From positions 21,310 to 40,181 of the forward strand of contig PMGP01000200.1 of assembly GCA_003156235.1 (NCBI GenBank): a DNA stretch of 18,872 nucleotides, in the 5' to 3' direction. Made by a program: the position numbers and the translations under genes. Under the pieces are notes generated by a model. The model saw nothing but the letters and a program-made list of their open reading frames with translations, did not search any database and was not told where the DNA came from. Shown here in pieces: positions 5,834 to 12,506 of the stretch. The DNA is from Acidobacteriaceae bacterium. GTDB taxonomy: Bacteria > Acidobacteriota > Terriglobia > Terriglobales > Acidobacteriaceae. The first letter of the stretch is position 1; every line of letters begins with the position of its first letter.

Positions 5834-7492
5834 TTACTCCGCGGCGGCGATGGCTTCGGCGATGCGGTCGATGGCTTGCACCTCGGCGTTGCTGCCGGGG
5901 CGGTGGCCGTTGACGAGGATGGAGAAGACGATGGTGTTGCCGCTGGAGGCGGTCAGGTAGCCGGAGAGTGCATTGGCTTCGTTGTGCGTACCGGTTTTGG
6001 CCCAGAGATGACCGCGCAAGGGCGAGTTGCTGAAGCGGTTGGAGAGAGTGCCGTCCACGCCGGCGACGGGCAGGGAGGCGCGCAAGGCAACGCCCCATGG
6101 CTGGCGCGCGGCGTAGGAGAGCAGTTGGGTCATGGCGCGGGGAGCGATGCGGTCGTCGGTGCTCATGCCGGAGCCGTCGTAGAAGAAGAAATCGTTATCG
6201 TCCACTCCGGCGTCGATGAGAAACTGACGGACGACACGCGTACCCTGCTCAAAGCTGCCGTCCGAGCCTTGAATCTTGCCAAGGAGGCGAAGCAGCAGCT
6301 CGGCGTGGAGGTTGTGGCTGATCTTGTTGATAAGCGTAATGTCCTGGGTGACGGGGACGGAGATGCGCGTGGCGAGAACTCTGTGGTTTTCTATTGGAGC
6401 GGCCACGGTGGACAGGGTGGCGCGGGTGAGCTGAAGCGGCTGAGCGCGCTCCTGGGAAAAATCATTGGCCGGATTTGAGGGCCGGTGACGGGAGACGGCT
6501 TCGCCCCAAACCGTGATGCTGCGATTGCGGAGTGCTTCGCGGAAGGCGATGGCGGTGAACTCGGCTGGGTCTTCGATGGCCAAATCCGCATGAAAACCAG
6601 CGGGTGGCAGTGTGCCCCAGACGCGGACTATCCGGCTGCCGGGCTGGCGGAAAAAGCCGGGGTGCGCGGACGGTTGCGCTGTTGCGCCCTGGGCCGCGGG
6701 CGTCATGGAGCCGTCGAGCGCGTAGTAGCCCAGATTCGGGCTCCACTGGGCAGTGACGGGTGCGGGATTGTTGCCTTCATTTGAGTCTTCGCTGGTCGCT
6801 GCTGGGTTTGCGGTCAGCGTCAATTGCACGGTGTTTTCGTTAAAGGTGAGCGCGGAGATGGGCGCGCCGTAGTCCCATTGCAGATCGTCCCAGGCCCAGT
6901 TTGCGCCGTAAGGTTCATAAGGAAAGAAGCTGTCATCGCCAATCACGCGGCCTTCGACGGAGCGGACACCGGAGCGCTCGACCTGCTGGGCCAACAGCTC
7001 CATGATGTTGGGCGGCGGCATGGGCGCAGTGGCGGCGAGCTGGGCGGGCGCGCGGTAGGGGTAGCTGCGGGCGCTCAGCGTCGGGTCGCCCACTCCGAGC
7101 AGAATCAGGTCGCCGTGCAGGACGCCATCCTCGTCGAGTTTGCCGTCGGCCACCACGTTGGTGGTCCAGGTAAGGGTTTCGACGGGCAGCAGGGCAAAGG
7201 CTGCGGCGGTGGTGACGAGTTTGGTGTTCGAGGCTGGGGTGAAGAGACGGCCCTCATTCAGTCCGTAGAGCGGCTGGCCGTCGAGGGTTGTGACGCTGAT
7301 GCCGAATTGGGCGTGGCCCAGCGCGGGATCGGCCAGAATGGCGTTGATGCGGCTGGCCAGGGGTCCGGTGGATGGAGCGGGTTGCGCCGGGGGATTGCTG
7401 GCGGATTGCGCCGGAGGCTGGGCCACGAGTGCGGCGGAATCGGCGAATGCGAAAGCCAATAAAAGCGCGGGGAAGGGACGAAAGGACGTCAT
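5834..7492 (-). CDS. dacB: D-alanyl-D-alanine carboxypeptidase/endopeptidase, PBP4 (S13) family
   Basis: This periplasmic penicillin-binding enzyme trims or cleaves peptidoglycan cross-links. It has 552 residues with a signal peptide (about 1-24, ending ALVAQ) and a Pro/Ala-rich linker. The S13 motifs are in order: SxxK as S88-N-T-K91, the DGSG block at 439-448 (DGSGMSTDDR, where many relatives have DGSGLSRxN), and KTG at 499-501 within WAKTGTHNEANALSGYL. The large insertion between SxxK and DGSG (about 350 residues) is the usual PBP4 accessory domains. VGDPTLS and DDSFF are further family blocks. TTGACT with a 17-base gap to TGAATT is a possible upstream promoter. Confidence 0.93.
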   Translation of the reverse strand: MTSFRPFPALLLAFAFADSAALVAQPPAQSASNPPAQPAPSTGPLASRINAILADPALGHAQFGISVTTLDGQPLYGLNEGRLFTPASNTKLVTTAAAFALLPVETLTWTTNVVADGKLDEDGVLHGDLILLGVGDPTLSARSYPYRAPAQLAATAPMPPPNIMELLAQQVERSGVRSVEGRVIGDDSFFPYEPYGANWAWDDLQWDYGAPISALTFNENTVQLTLTANPAATSEDSNEGNNPAPVTAQWSPNLGYYALDGSMTPAAQGATAQPSAHPGFFRQPGSRIVRVWGTLPPAGFHADLAIEDPAEFTAIAFREALRNRSITVWGEAVSRHRPSNPANDFSQERAQPLQLTRATLSTVAAPIENHRVLATRISVPVTQDITLINKISHNLHAELLLRLLGKIQGSDGSFEQGTRVVRQFLIDAGVDDNDFFFYDGSGMSTDDRIAPRAMTQLLSYAARQPWGVALRASLPVAGVDGTLSNRFSNSPLRGHLWAKTGTHNEANALSGYLTASSGNTIVFSILVNGHRPGSNAEVQAIDRIAEAIAAAE

Positions 7493-7599
7493 GGGTGGAG
7501 TTTAGCAGGAAGACTACAATTCATCGCAACAGAGCAGTACAGTCAAGGTGGTATTGTCAGAGGCTGGAGACGAACAATAACAAGTTGGCAAGGAGCGCC

Positions 7600-7818
7600 A
7601 TGCAAATCCAATCGATTCGGACAGAGGCGGAGTATGGCGCGGCGGTCGCGCGCATCACGGAACTCATGGGCTCTGCACCGGTAACCGAAGCAAGCGATGA
7701 ACTGGAAGCCCTGGTCACGATTGTGGACGCCTACGAGTTTGAACACTTTCCCATAAATGAGCCCGATCCCGAAACGCTGCGGCGATTCGAAATGGAACAG
7801 CAGGGAATCTTCGAATGA
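7600..7818 (+). CDS. HigA-like antitoxin N-terminal domain lacking its HTH
   Basis: The 72-residue product starts at ATG 7600 with AAGGAG (7590-7595) four bases before it. The sequence IRTEAEYGAAVARITELMG, SDELEALVTIVDAYEFEHFPI and EPDPETLRRFEMEQQG matches the N-terminal helical part of COG5499 (HigA) antitoxins. In that family the next residues after 'FRMEQxGL' open the helix-turn-helix; here the protein stops three residues on (GIFE). The DNA-binding domain is therefore absent, and folP begins by ATGA overlap exactly there. No HigB-like toxin precedes it. It may be a retained fragment, now mainly serving folP translation, or a stand-alone partner-binding domain. The family match is recalled, not searched. 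Confidence 0.7.
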   Translation: MQIQSIRTEAEYGAAVARITELMGSAPVTEASDELEALVTIVDAYEFEHFPINEPDPETLRRFEMEQQGIFE

Positions 7819-8726
7819 GCGACACCGCGCGCAAAGTCACGCAATGGCAACTGCGCAGCCGCACGCTGGAGCTGGGGCGGCGAACGCTGGTGATGGGCAT
7901 TGTCAACATTACGCCGGACTCGTTCAGCGACGGCGGGCTGTTTCTTGATCCGGAGGCAGCGGTCGAGCATGGGCGGCGCTTGCTGGATGAAGGAGCCGAT
8001 TTGCTTGACCTGGGCGCGGAGAGCACACGGCCGGGCAGCTCCGCTGTTTCTGCTTTTCGACCAGCGGTGAGCGCGGAGGAAGAGCAGGCGCGGCTGTTGC
8101 CGGTGCTGGAAGGGATTCTGCGCGCGCGGCCCGATGCAATTGTTTCTGTGGACACTTACAAGGCGGCTACGGCGCGGGCGGCGTTGAGGGCGGGCGCGGA
8201 GATTGTGAACGACGTGAGCGGATTTGGGTGGGACGCGGAGATGGCTGCGGTCTGCGCGGGGGCGCGCTGCGGCGTGGTGTTGATGCATACGCGGGGACGG
8301 CCCGAGGAGTGGAGAGAGCAGGCGCCGCTGGAGTCGGATGAACTGCTGGCGACGGTGCGGGCGGGGCTGGCGGCGAGCCTGGAAAAGGCGGCGGCGGCGG
8401 GAATTCCGCCGGAGGCGCTCGTGCTCGACCCCGGCTACGGATTCGGCAAGCGCTTCGATGAGAACTTTTCCTTGCTGGCGCGGCAGGCGGAGTTGCTGGA
8501 GCTGGGAAGGCCGCTGCTGGCTGGGGTTTCTCGCAAGTCGTTTCTGGGACGGGCGCTGGCGCCGCTGCGCGGCGGAAGCGATGCGCCGGTTGAGGCTCGC
8601 GAGACGGCTGGGGTGGCGGCGCTTGTTGCGGCCATTATGCATGGGGCGTCGATCGTGCGGGTTCATGCGGTGCGGCAGGCGGCGGAAGCGGCTTGCATTG
8701 CGGATGCGATGCTGGCGGCTGGTTAG
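7815..8726 (+). CDS. folP: dihydropteroate synthase
   Basis: FolP condenses 6-hydroxymethyl-dihydropterin diphosphate with p-aminobenzoate in folate synthesis and is the sulfonamide target. The 303-residue product has the signature blocks in order: VMGIVNITPDSFSDGG, LLDLGAESTRPGS, VSVDTYKAATA, VNDVSGF, LDPGYGFGKRFDENF, LLAGVSRKSFLG and IVRVHAVRQAAEA (RVHdv block with A for D). Start ATG 7815 overlaps the stop of the HigA-like gene, implying translational coupling; there is no separate ribosome site. No other folate genes follow. Confidence 0.95.
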   Translation: MSDTARKVTQWQLRSRTLELGRRTLVMGIVNITPDSFSDGGLFLDPEAAVEHGRRLLDEGADLLDLGAESTRPGSSAVSAFRPAVSAEEEQARLLPVLEGILRARPDAIVSVDTYKAATARAALRAGAEIVNDVSGFGWDAEMAAVCAGARCGVVLMHTRGRPEEWREQAPLESDELLATVRAGLAASLEKAAAAGIPPEALVLDPGYGFGKRFDENFSLLARQAELLELGRPLLAGVSRKSFLGRALAPLRGGSDAPVEARETAGVAALVAAIMHGASIVRVHAVRQAAEAACIADAMLAAG

Positions 8727-8750
8727 TGTGCACAATTGAGCTTTGAGGAT

Positions 8751-8882
8751 TCCCATCCTAGATCACCCCAACGAGCAAAAATCGCTTCCCTCTCCCCAAG
8801 TCTCCGGGGACCCCGAAGCCGTAAATTGCGAAACGCAGATCCTTCGACTTCGCTGAAGACGGCGAAGGCGGGGCACCCAGAG
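8751..8882. repeat. dispersed palindromic repeat, copy C (long form)
   Basis: Begins TCCCATCCTAGATCACCCCA, continues CGAGCAAAAATCGCT, GGGGACCCCGAAGCCG, CGAAACGCAGATCCTTCGAC and ends GGCGGGGCACCCAG. Same modules and order as copies at 12362 and 16211; it has a 15-base extra segment before GGGGACCCC and lacks the CAGGATGACAA part. It lies just downstream of folP. Confidence 0.85.
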
Positions 8883-8905
8883 GGCGCGGAGCCGACTGAG
8901 GTGAG

Positions 8906-9035
8906 GGAACCTCTGAACAAGTAGCTCTGCGCCAGATACATTCCCTCAGGGGCTAATGCCCGACTTTTGTTTTGTAGGCTTTGTGGCACGACTAAAGTCA
9001 TGCCCTTTCAAAACATCGACTTAATCAGAGGTTCC
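8906..9035. mobile_element. 130-bp element with 17-base terminal inverted repeats (MITE/REP-like)
   Basis: Left end GGAACCTCTGAACAAGT (8906-8922) and right end ACTTAATCAGAGGTTCC (9019-9035) are complementary at 15 of 17 positions. Inside are two hairpins: GGGC-TAAT-GCCC (8950-8961) and GGCACGACT-AA-AGTCATGCC (8985-9004, one mismatch). It has no coding capacity. No clear target duplication is seen. This looks like a non-autonomous, possibly transposase-dependent palindromic element. Confidence 0.65.
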
Positions 9036-9083
9036 TTAGAATGTTGAGGATCTCCTGGACCTATAACTTGACTAACCAGCCTG

Positions 9084-9089
9084 TATAAT
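9084..9089 (+). promoter_or_regulatory. perfect -10 box upstream of the His-rich peptide gene
   Basis: TATAAT preceded by TG. A TTGACT at 9068-9073 is too close (10 bases) to be its -35, and the 17-base position is poor. If used, the leader before ATG 9209 is about 113 bases. Confidence 0.35.
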
Positions 9090-9208
9090 ACGGTACTTAC
9101 ACGGCACATAATAAGGCATATATATGAGTTAGTGCTGACAGATCAGGATTGCACAGGAAGAAATAACTGAGATAAGTATGACCTCGGGGAAAGGATGCAC
9201 CCTAAAAC

Positions 9209-9352
9209 ATGAAAAAGCTAGTGTATGGACTTACGCTTGCAATCTGCCTCGCGGTATCTGTCGCGTCGCAGGCGCAGATAGTGGTAGCAGTAGGCCACGA
9301 TCATCATCATCATCACTATCACCACCACCACTACCCCCGCCTTGTGCAGTAA
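9209..9352 (+). CDS. secreted histidine-rich micropeptide (47 aa)
   Basis: A small gene easily missed because of length. ATG 9209 opens MKKLVYGLTLAICLAVSVAS followed by QAQ: a textbook signal peptide (KK n-region, hydrophobic core, S-Q-A cleavage site). The mature part of about 25 residues is mostly His and Tyr: GHDHHHHHYHHHHYPRLVQ, with 10 His. Such a peptide should bind Zn, Cu or Ni in the periplasm or outside the cell. AAGGA at 9190-9194 is a somewhat distant ribosome site. A strong terminator follows at 9439. Function is inferred from composition only; I do not recognise a named family. Confidence 0.7.
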   Translation: MKKLVYGLTLAICLAVSVASQAQIVVAVGHDHHHHHYHHHHYPRLVQ

Positions 9353-9438
9353 CTTGCACAGATGCGAATCCATGAGCGGTTGAAGCACCCCTGGAAAACT
9401 TTTGCACTCCGAAGCAGGAGGGCGCAGCTTATCAAGCT

Positions 9439-9480
9439 AATAGGCGCTAGATGAACTATCTTGCGCCTATTTTCTTTTCT
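9439..9480 (+). terminator. rho-independent terminator
   Basis: Stem AATAGGCGC (9439-9447) with GCGCCTATT (9463-9471), extended by AGAT/ATCT around a GAACT loop, followed by TTTCTTTTCT. It ends the transcription unit of the His-rich peptide. Confidence 0.85.
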
Positions 9481-9754
9481 CTGGAGCGGTCGTAATTGCA
9501 CACTAATTCCGGCGCGGCAGAGCATATGGAGCAAGGATCGCTACTTACCAATTCCGAGGCAGCATAATTCAGGGGAATTGCTTTCAGAAGATAGCAGTAA
9601 TTCCTATTTCTGAGAGCAAGTTATGAGCGAACTGCTTTCAGTGGTTTAATGTGAACAGACGATGAACTCCACAACTTGTTAGGCTTAGGCAGTGAAGGTG
9701 AGATACGGCATTGGTAATGGCCGGTCCAGCCTTCTTGAAGGTTCTTAGAAAGCC
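9481..9754. other. gene-free stretch
   Basis: No coding frame or RNA family is recognised. The only pattern seen is a 13-base direct repeat, GAATTGCTTTCAG (9575-9587) and GAACTGCTTTCAG (9629-9641). The area is more AT-rich than the flanking genes. Confidence 0.5.
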
Positions 9755-9967
9755 ATGCGGTTTATGCCAGCCCATGAAATTTTGCTAGAAGCCAAAAAAC
9801 TCCGCAGGGTCAGTGACAGCCTCAATGTGCTGTCTACACAACATGCACCTCTGGCGGAAGCGCTCTCGATTCTTTCGGGAAACGTGCGCCACTCGGCCTC
9901 GCTGCTGGAGGTTCTGGTGGAGTTGAGGCTGGGACCGGAACCGGGGTTTGAAGGGGCCAGCAACTGA
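9755..9967 (+). CDS. small hypothetical protein (70 aa)
   Basis: A short, mostly helical soluble protein: PAHEILLEAKKLRRVSDSLN, then LAEALSILSGNVRHSASLLEVLVELRLG. It has no signal peptide or membrane segment and no family I recognise. ATG 9755 or ATG 9764 could be the start; neither has a strong ribosome site. It is followed after 29 bases by a second small gene with a good ribosome site, and the two probably form a unit. The opposite-strand frames across this region have no protein-like character. Confidence 0.5.
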   Translation: MRFMPAHEILLEAKKLRRVSDSLNVLSTQHAPLAEALSILSGNVRHSASLLEVLVELRLGPEPGFEGASN

Positions 9968-9996
9968 CTAACTGATCGCTGAAAGAAGGGAAAACC

Positions 9997-10155
9997 GTGA
10001 AGAAGAAGAGTTCGAGCGAAAAAGACAGAGAGATTCTCTCCAGCGTGAAACGAGAGATGCAGGAGCCGCGGCAGACGACATCGGTGCGCGAGGCTCTGGC
10101 ATTCGAGGCCGCGCCGGCAGCCAAAGTGCAGGTGGTTCATTCCGCGAGAGCATGA
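9997..10155 (+). CDS. small basic/acidic hypothetical protein (52 aa)
   Basis: GTG 9997 is preceded by GAAGGG with six bases of spacing. The product begins MKKKSSSEKDREILSSVKRE, then MQEPRQTTSVREALAFEAAP and AKVQVVHSARA. It is hydrophilic and probably partly disordered. Too short for usual gene finding but with a better ribosome site than its upstream partner. Its stop lies within a terminator-like hairpin. No function can be assigned. Confidence 0.55.
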   Translation: MKKKSSSEKDREILSSVKREMQEPRQTTSVREALAFEAAPAAKVQVVHSARA

Positions 10156-10176
10156 AGCGCGGGGGTTATTGTTTTT
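10142..10176 (+). terminator. probable rho-independent terminator
   Basis: CCGCG (10142-10146) and CGCGG (10158-10162) form a short GC stem, followed by GGG and the T-rich TTATTGTTTTT. It overlaps the stop of the 52-residue gene and separates it from the convergent anti-sigma gene. Confidence 0.5.
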
Positions 10177-10684
10177 CCGAGGCCAGATAGACCACTACTC
10201 CGCCGAGCAGCGCCAGCGTGGCCACGGCGGGAATCAGCACCATGAGACTCCAACCAGGATGGAGAAGCGCAGACTGGCTTAAATTATCGAGATGAAGGCT
10301 GTATGCCTGCGGGAGTTGTTCGAGCCAGGAGAGCCAGCTTAGGCCGTGCCGTGCCTGGTACGCGATAAAAGCCACCACAATGAAGAGATTGATGGCCAGG
10401 GCAAAGATCTGCGCGCCAAGGATGGGCTTGCCGATGCGCTCGACGGCGGCGTTGCGGCGGCGAATCTGAGCGCGCCACCAGAGCGCACCGGGAGTGCTGA
10501 TGCGGGCTGCGCTGGCAGCCTCGGAACGCGCGCGCAGAAAGGTTTCTGTCACCAAAGCCAGGTCCCCGCACGAACGGCAGGCGCTCAGATGGGCGCGCAG
10601 TTCCGGCGGACAGGCTGACGGCCACTGTCCGCGACGGAGCAGGTCAGCCACTTCTTTTTCACGGGAACATGGTTTCAGAATCAT
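10166..10684 (-). CDS. membrane-anchored zinc-finger anti-sigma factor
   Basis: The 172-residue product has an N-terminal ZAS/zf-HC2-like motif H32-x3-C36-x2-C39 (HLSACRSC), typical of anti-sigma domains that hold ECF sigma factors. Two hydrophobic segments at about 88-110 and 150-169 place it in the inner membrane. The start codon overlaps the stop of the sigma gene (ATGA), so it is co-translated with its likely partner. Release presumably depends on an envelope or redox signal acting on the zinc site; the signal is unknown. Family by motif and context. Confidence 0.8.
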   Translation of the reverse strand: MILKPCSREKEVADLLRRGQWPSACPPELRAHLSACRSCGDLALVTETFLRARSEAASAARISTPGALWWRAQIRRRNAAVERIGKPILGAQIFALAINLFIVVAFIAYQARHGLSWLSWLEQLPQAYSLHLDNLSQSALLHPGWSLMVLIPAVATLALLGGVVVYLASEKQ

Positions 10685-11259
10685 GGCTGCCTCCGAGTGG
10701 GTGAACTTTGTTGGCGAAGCAAGTTGGCGATTTTGCGCCGTGCGCGAAAGAGCAAGATGCGAATGCTGGCCGCGGCCAGGCCGGTGATCTGGGCGATCTC
10801 GCGGTGGGAATAGCCCTCGGCGTGGGCGAGCCAGAGCAGTTGCCGATCACGGGGACGCATACAGGCGAGCGCCGGACCAAGCGACTCCGAGAGGGCTGAA
10901 CTGGTGCTGGCGGCGAAGAATTCCTCGGGGATCTCCTCGATGGAGGATTGCCGTGGACGCCGCCAATGGTCGCGGAGCAGATTGGTGGCGATGCGGAAGA
11001 GATAGCGGCGCCCGGCGACTTCACCTTCATCAGGCCTTGAAGCGCAGAGGAAGCGGACGAAGCTCTCCTGCATGAGGTCGTCGGCCAGCGCGGGATCGCC
11101 CGAGACCCGCGCCAGATACGCCCAGAGAGGCCGCGCCGAACGTTCGTAGAAGCCGGCGAATGCGTCGCTATCCATGGGCGATTCGGCTGCCCGCGGCGCG
11201 TCGCCGGCTAATACGTTCGGAAGGACGGATTCCCTGTGCATCGGCAGAGGCTCTTTCAT
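10681..11259 (-). CDS. ECF-type RNA polymerase sigma factor
   Basis: The 192-residue product has region 2 (FAGFYERSARPLWAYLAR, then DPALADDLMQESFVRFL and RRYLFRIATNLLRDHWRR) and region 4 (RPRDRQLLWLAHAEGYSHRE, then IAQITGLAAASIRILLFRAR). No region 1.1 or 3 is present, as usual for ECF members. Start 11259 gives a 28-residue leader before the conserved part; ATG 11241 and ATG 11175 are alternatives. It lies 21 bases after the membrane-protein gene and overlaps the anti-sigma gene, forming a three-gene operon. Confidence 0.92.
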   Translation of the reverse strand: MKEPLPMHRESVLPNVLAGDAPRAAESPMDSDAFAGFYERSARPLWAYLARVSGDPALADDLMQESFVRFLCASRPDEGEVAGRRYLFRIATNLLRDHWRRPRQSSIEEIPEEFFAASTSSALSESLGPALACMRPRDRQLLWLAHAEGYSHREIAQITGLAAASIRILLFRARRKIANLLRQQSSPTRRQP

Positions 11260-11280
11260 CGGAATGGCCAGCCCTCCGGC

Positions 11281-12228
11281 TCACTGCTGTTCCTTTGAGT
11301 CGATGGGGGCTTTGGGTTTCTCCGGCATGAGGCCGAGACGGCCGGCCAGAACCCAGGTCACGCCTGCGGAGATGATAAATCCCAAGCCGGGCATCAGGGC
11401 GATTGTTCCCAGCACCAGCATGGGCGTTTCCATTTCAGTGCTGACATGGCGAAGGAGGAAGAAGCCCGCGCTCAGCAGAACCAGCACGATGCCGATCTGC
11501 AATGGAGTGAGCACTCGGGCGATGGCGTTGGGGATGCGCTGCTCCGGCTCGAAGCCCACCGTGATCGGCGCCGCTTCAAGAAATCGCTTGCCGGCCTCGG
11601 TCTCCATGTAGGCTGCCAACTCCTGACTGGAGCCGAACTTGTCGATCAGCTTGCCGTGGACCTCGCTTTGCAGCTTGAAGATGCGGCTCCAGCGGCGGTT
11701 CTCCAGGAAGGAGCGAATCAGCCAGATGAGCGCGCCAAAAAAACAAGCTACCGCCAGAACGGGCGGCATATCGCTGATGAACTCTTCTGTGGCCGGCCGA
11801 CCGTGCCATTGTTGGTCGGCAGGCTGGACCATCTCCGGCCACACCGCGCGTTGCAGGGCCTCGTAGCGCTGCCCTCTAATGTCCAAGTGGGTAAAGAGAT
11901 AGAACTCGGGGTTGCGGGCGATCTCCGGATGAGCGACGAGAAACTGCGCCAGTTGCGGATTGTTTCGGGCCACGTACTCCTGGTTGGCCAGCAGCGATGG
12001 GTCGTGGGCTACGACGGTGGTCAGCGTAGGACTGAGACGCAGCAGCTTGATGAGCTGGTCTTGAGTGGCTGCGAAGTCCTTTTCGGTGGAGACAGGAGCG
12101 ACAGCCGGAGCCGCTGGCTTGACGGGCGTTGCAGGACGGGTTTCAGCGGCGGCAAAAGCGGCAAGCAACAAGGCCGGCACGGCGACGGAGCGAAGAACCC
12201 AGGGCAGGATGCGAGTTTGACGATTCAT
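11281..12228 (-). CDS. exported/membrane protein of unknown function, first gene of the sigma operon
   Basis: The 315-residue product has a signal peptide (about 1-28), an Ala/Pro linker, then an extracytoplasmic helical part (residues 50-150) with RNNPQLAQFLVAHPEIARNP, and three membrane segments at about 155-175, 243-260 and 270-297. A cytoplasmic or linker part holds KLQSEVHGKLIDKFGSSQEL and AYMETEAGKRFLEA. GAGGG lies eight bases before ATG 12228. I do not recognise a named family. Its place before the sigma and anti-sigma genes suggests it is part of the same signalling unit, perhaps the sensor or a target; this is inference. Confidence 0.8.
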   Translation of the reverse strand: MNRQTRILPWVLRSVAVPALLLAAFAAAETRPATPVKPAAPAVAPVSTEKDFAATQDQLIKLLRLSPTLTTVVAHDPSLLANQEYVARNNPQLAQFLVAHPEIARNPEFYLFTHLDIRGQRYEALQRAVWPEMVQPADQQWHGRPATEEFISDMPPVLAVACFFGALIWLIRSFLENRRWSRIFKLQSEVHGKLIDKFGSSQELAAYMETEAGKRFLEAAPITVGFEPEQRIPNAIARVLTPLQIGIVLVLLSAGFFLLRHVSTEMETPMLVLGTIALMPGLGFIISAGVTWVLAGRLGLMPEKPKAPIDSKEQQ

Positions 12229-12361
12229 TTGATTTCCCTCTCACTTGAAGCGCGCTCACGTGCGCCTTCTATCGATACAACGAATGAGGGAGGCGGTTGG
12301 TTAACAGGGTTCGCGGTGAAACTGCTTAGGGTTTATCATCAGGACTGGCGTCGGCGAAGAA

Positions 12362-12451
12362 TCCCACCCTAGATCACCCCTGCGAGCAAGAATCGCTCGC
12401 CGGGGACCCCGAAGCCGCAACAACAAGAACGCGGCGAGGATGGGGCACCCG
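12362..12451. repeat. dispersed palindromic repeat, copy D (90 bp)
   Basis: Starts TCCCACCCTAGATCACCCC, then GCGAGCAAGAATCGCTCGCC (internal hairpin GCGAGC/GCTCGC), GGGGACCCCGAAGCCGCAA and ends GAGGATGGGGCACCCG. The ends CCCACCCT and AGGATGGGG are near-complementary. It lies in the leader region of purA, 56 bases before the ATG. Confidence 0.85.
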
Positions 12452-12506
12452 GTTGTAACTCACACAAAAGACGGACTCCAACGACAGGCTTCAGGAACGG
12501 GACGAC

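Noticed and set aside
7731..8756. 341-codon minus-strand frame opposite folP
   Set aside because: Arg/Pro/Gln-rich low-complexity translation typical of antisense GC-rich DNA; folP on the plus strand has all its motifs.
9178..9375. 65-codon plus-strand frame over the His-rich peptide
   Set aside because: The Ser/Pro run is the shifted reading of the CAT/CAC codons; the frame from 9209 has a signal peptide and is the better call.
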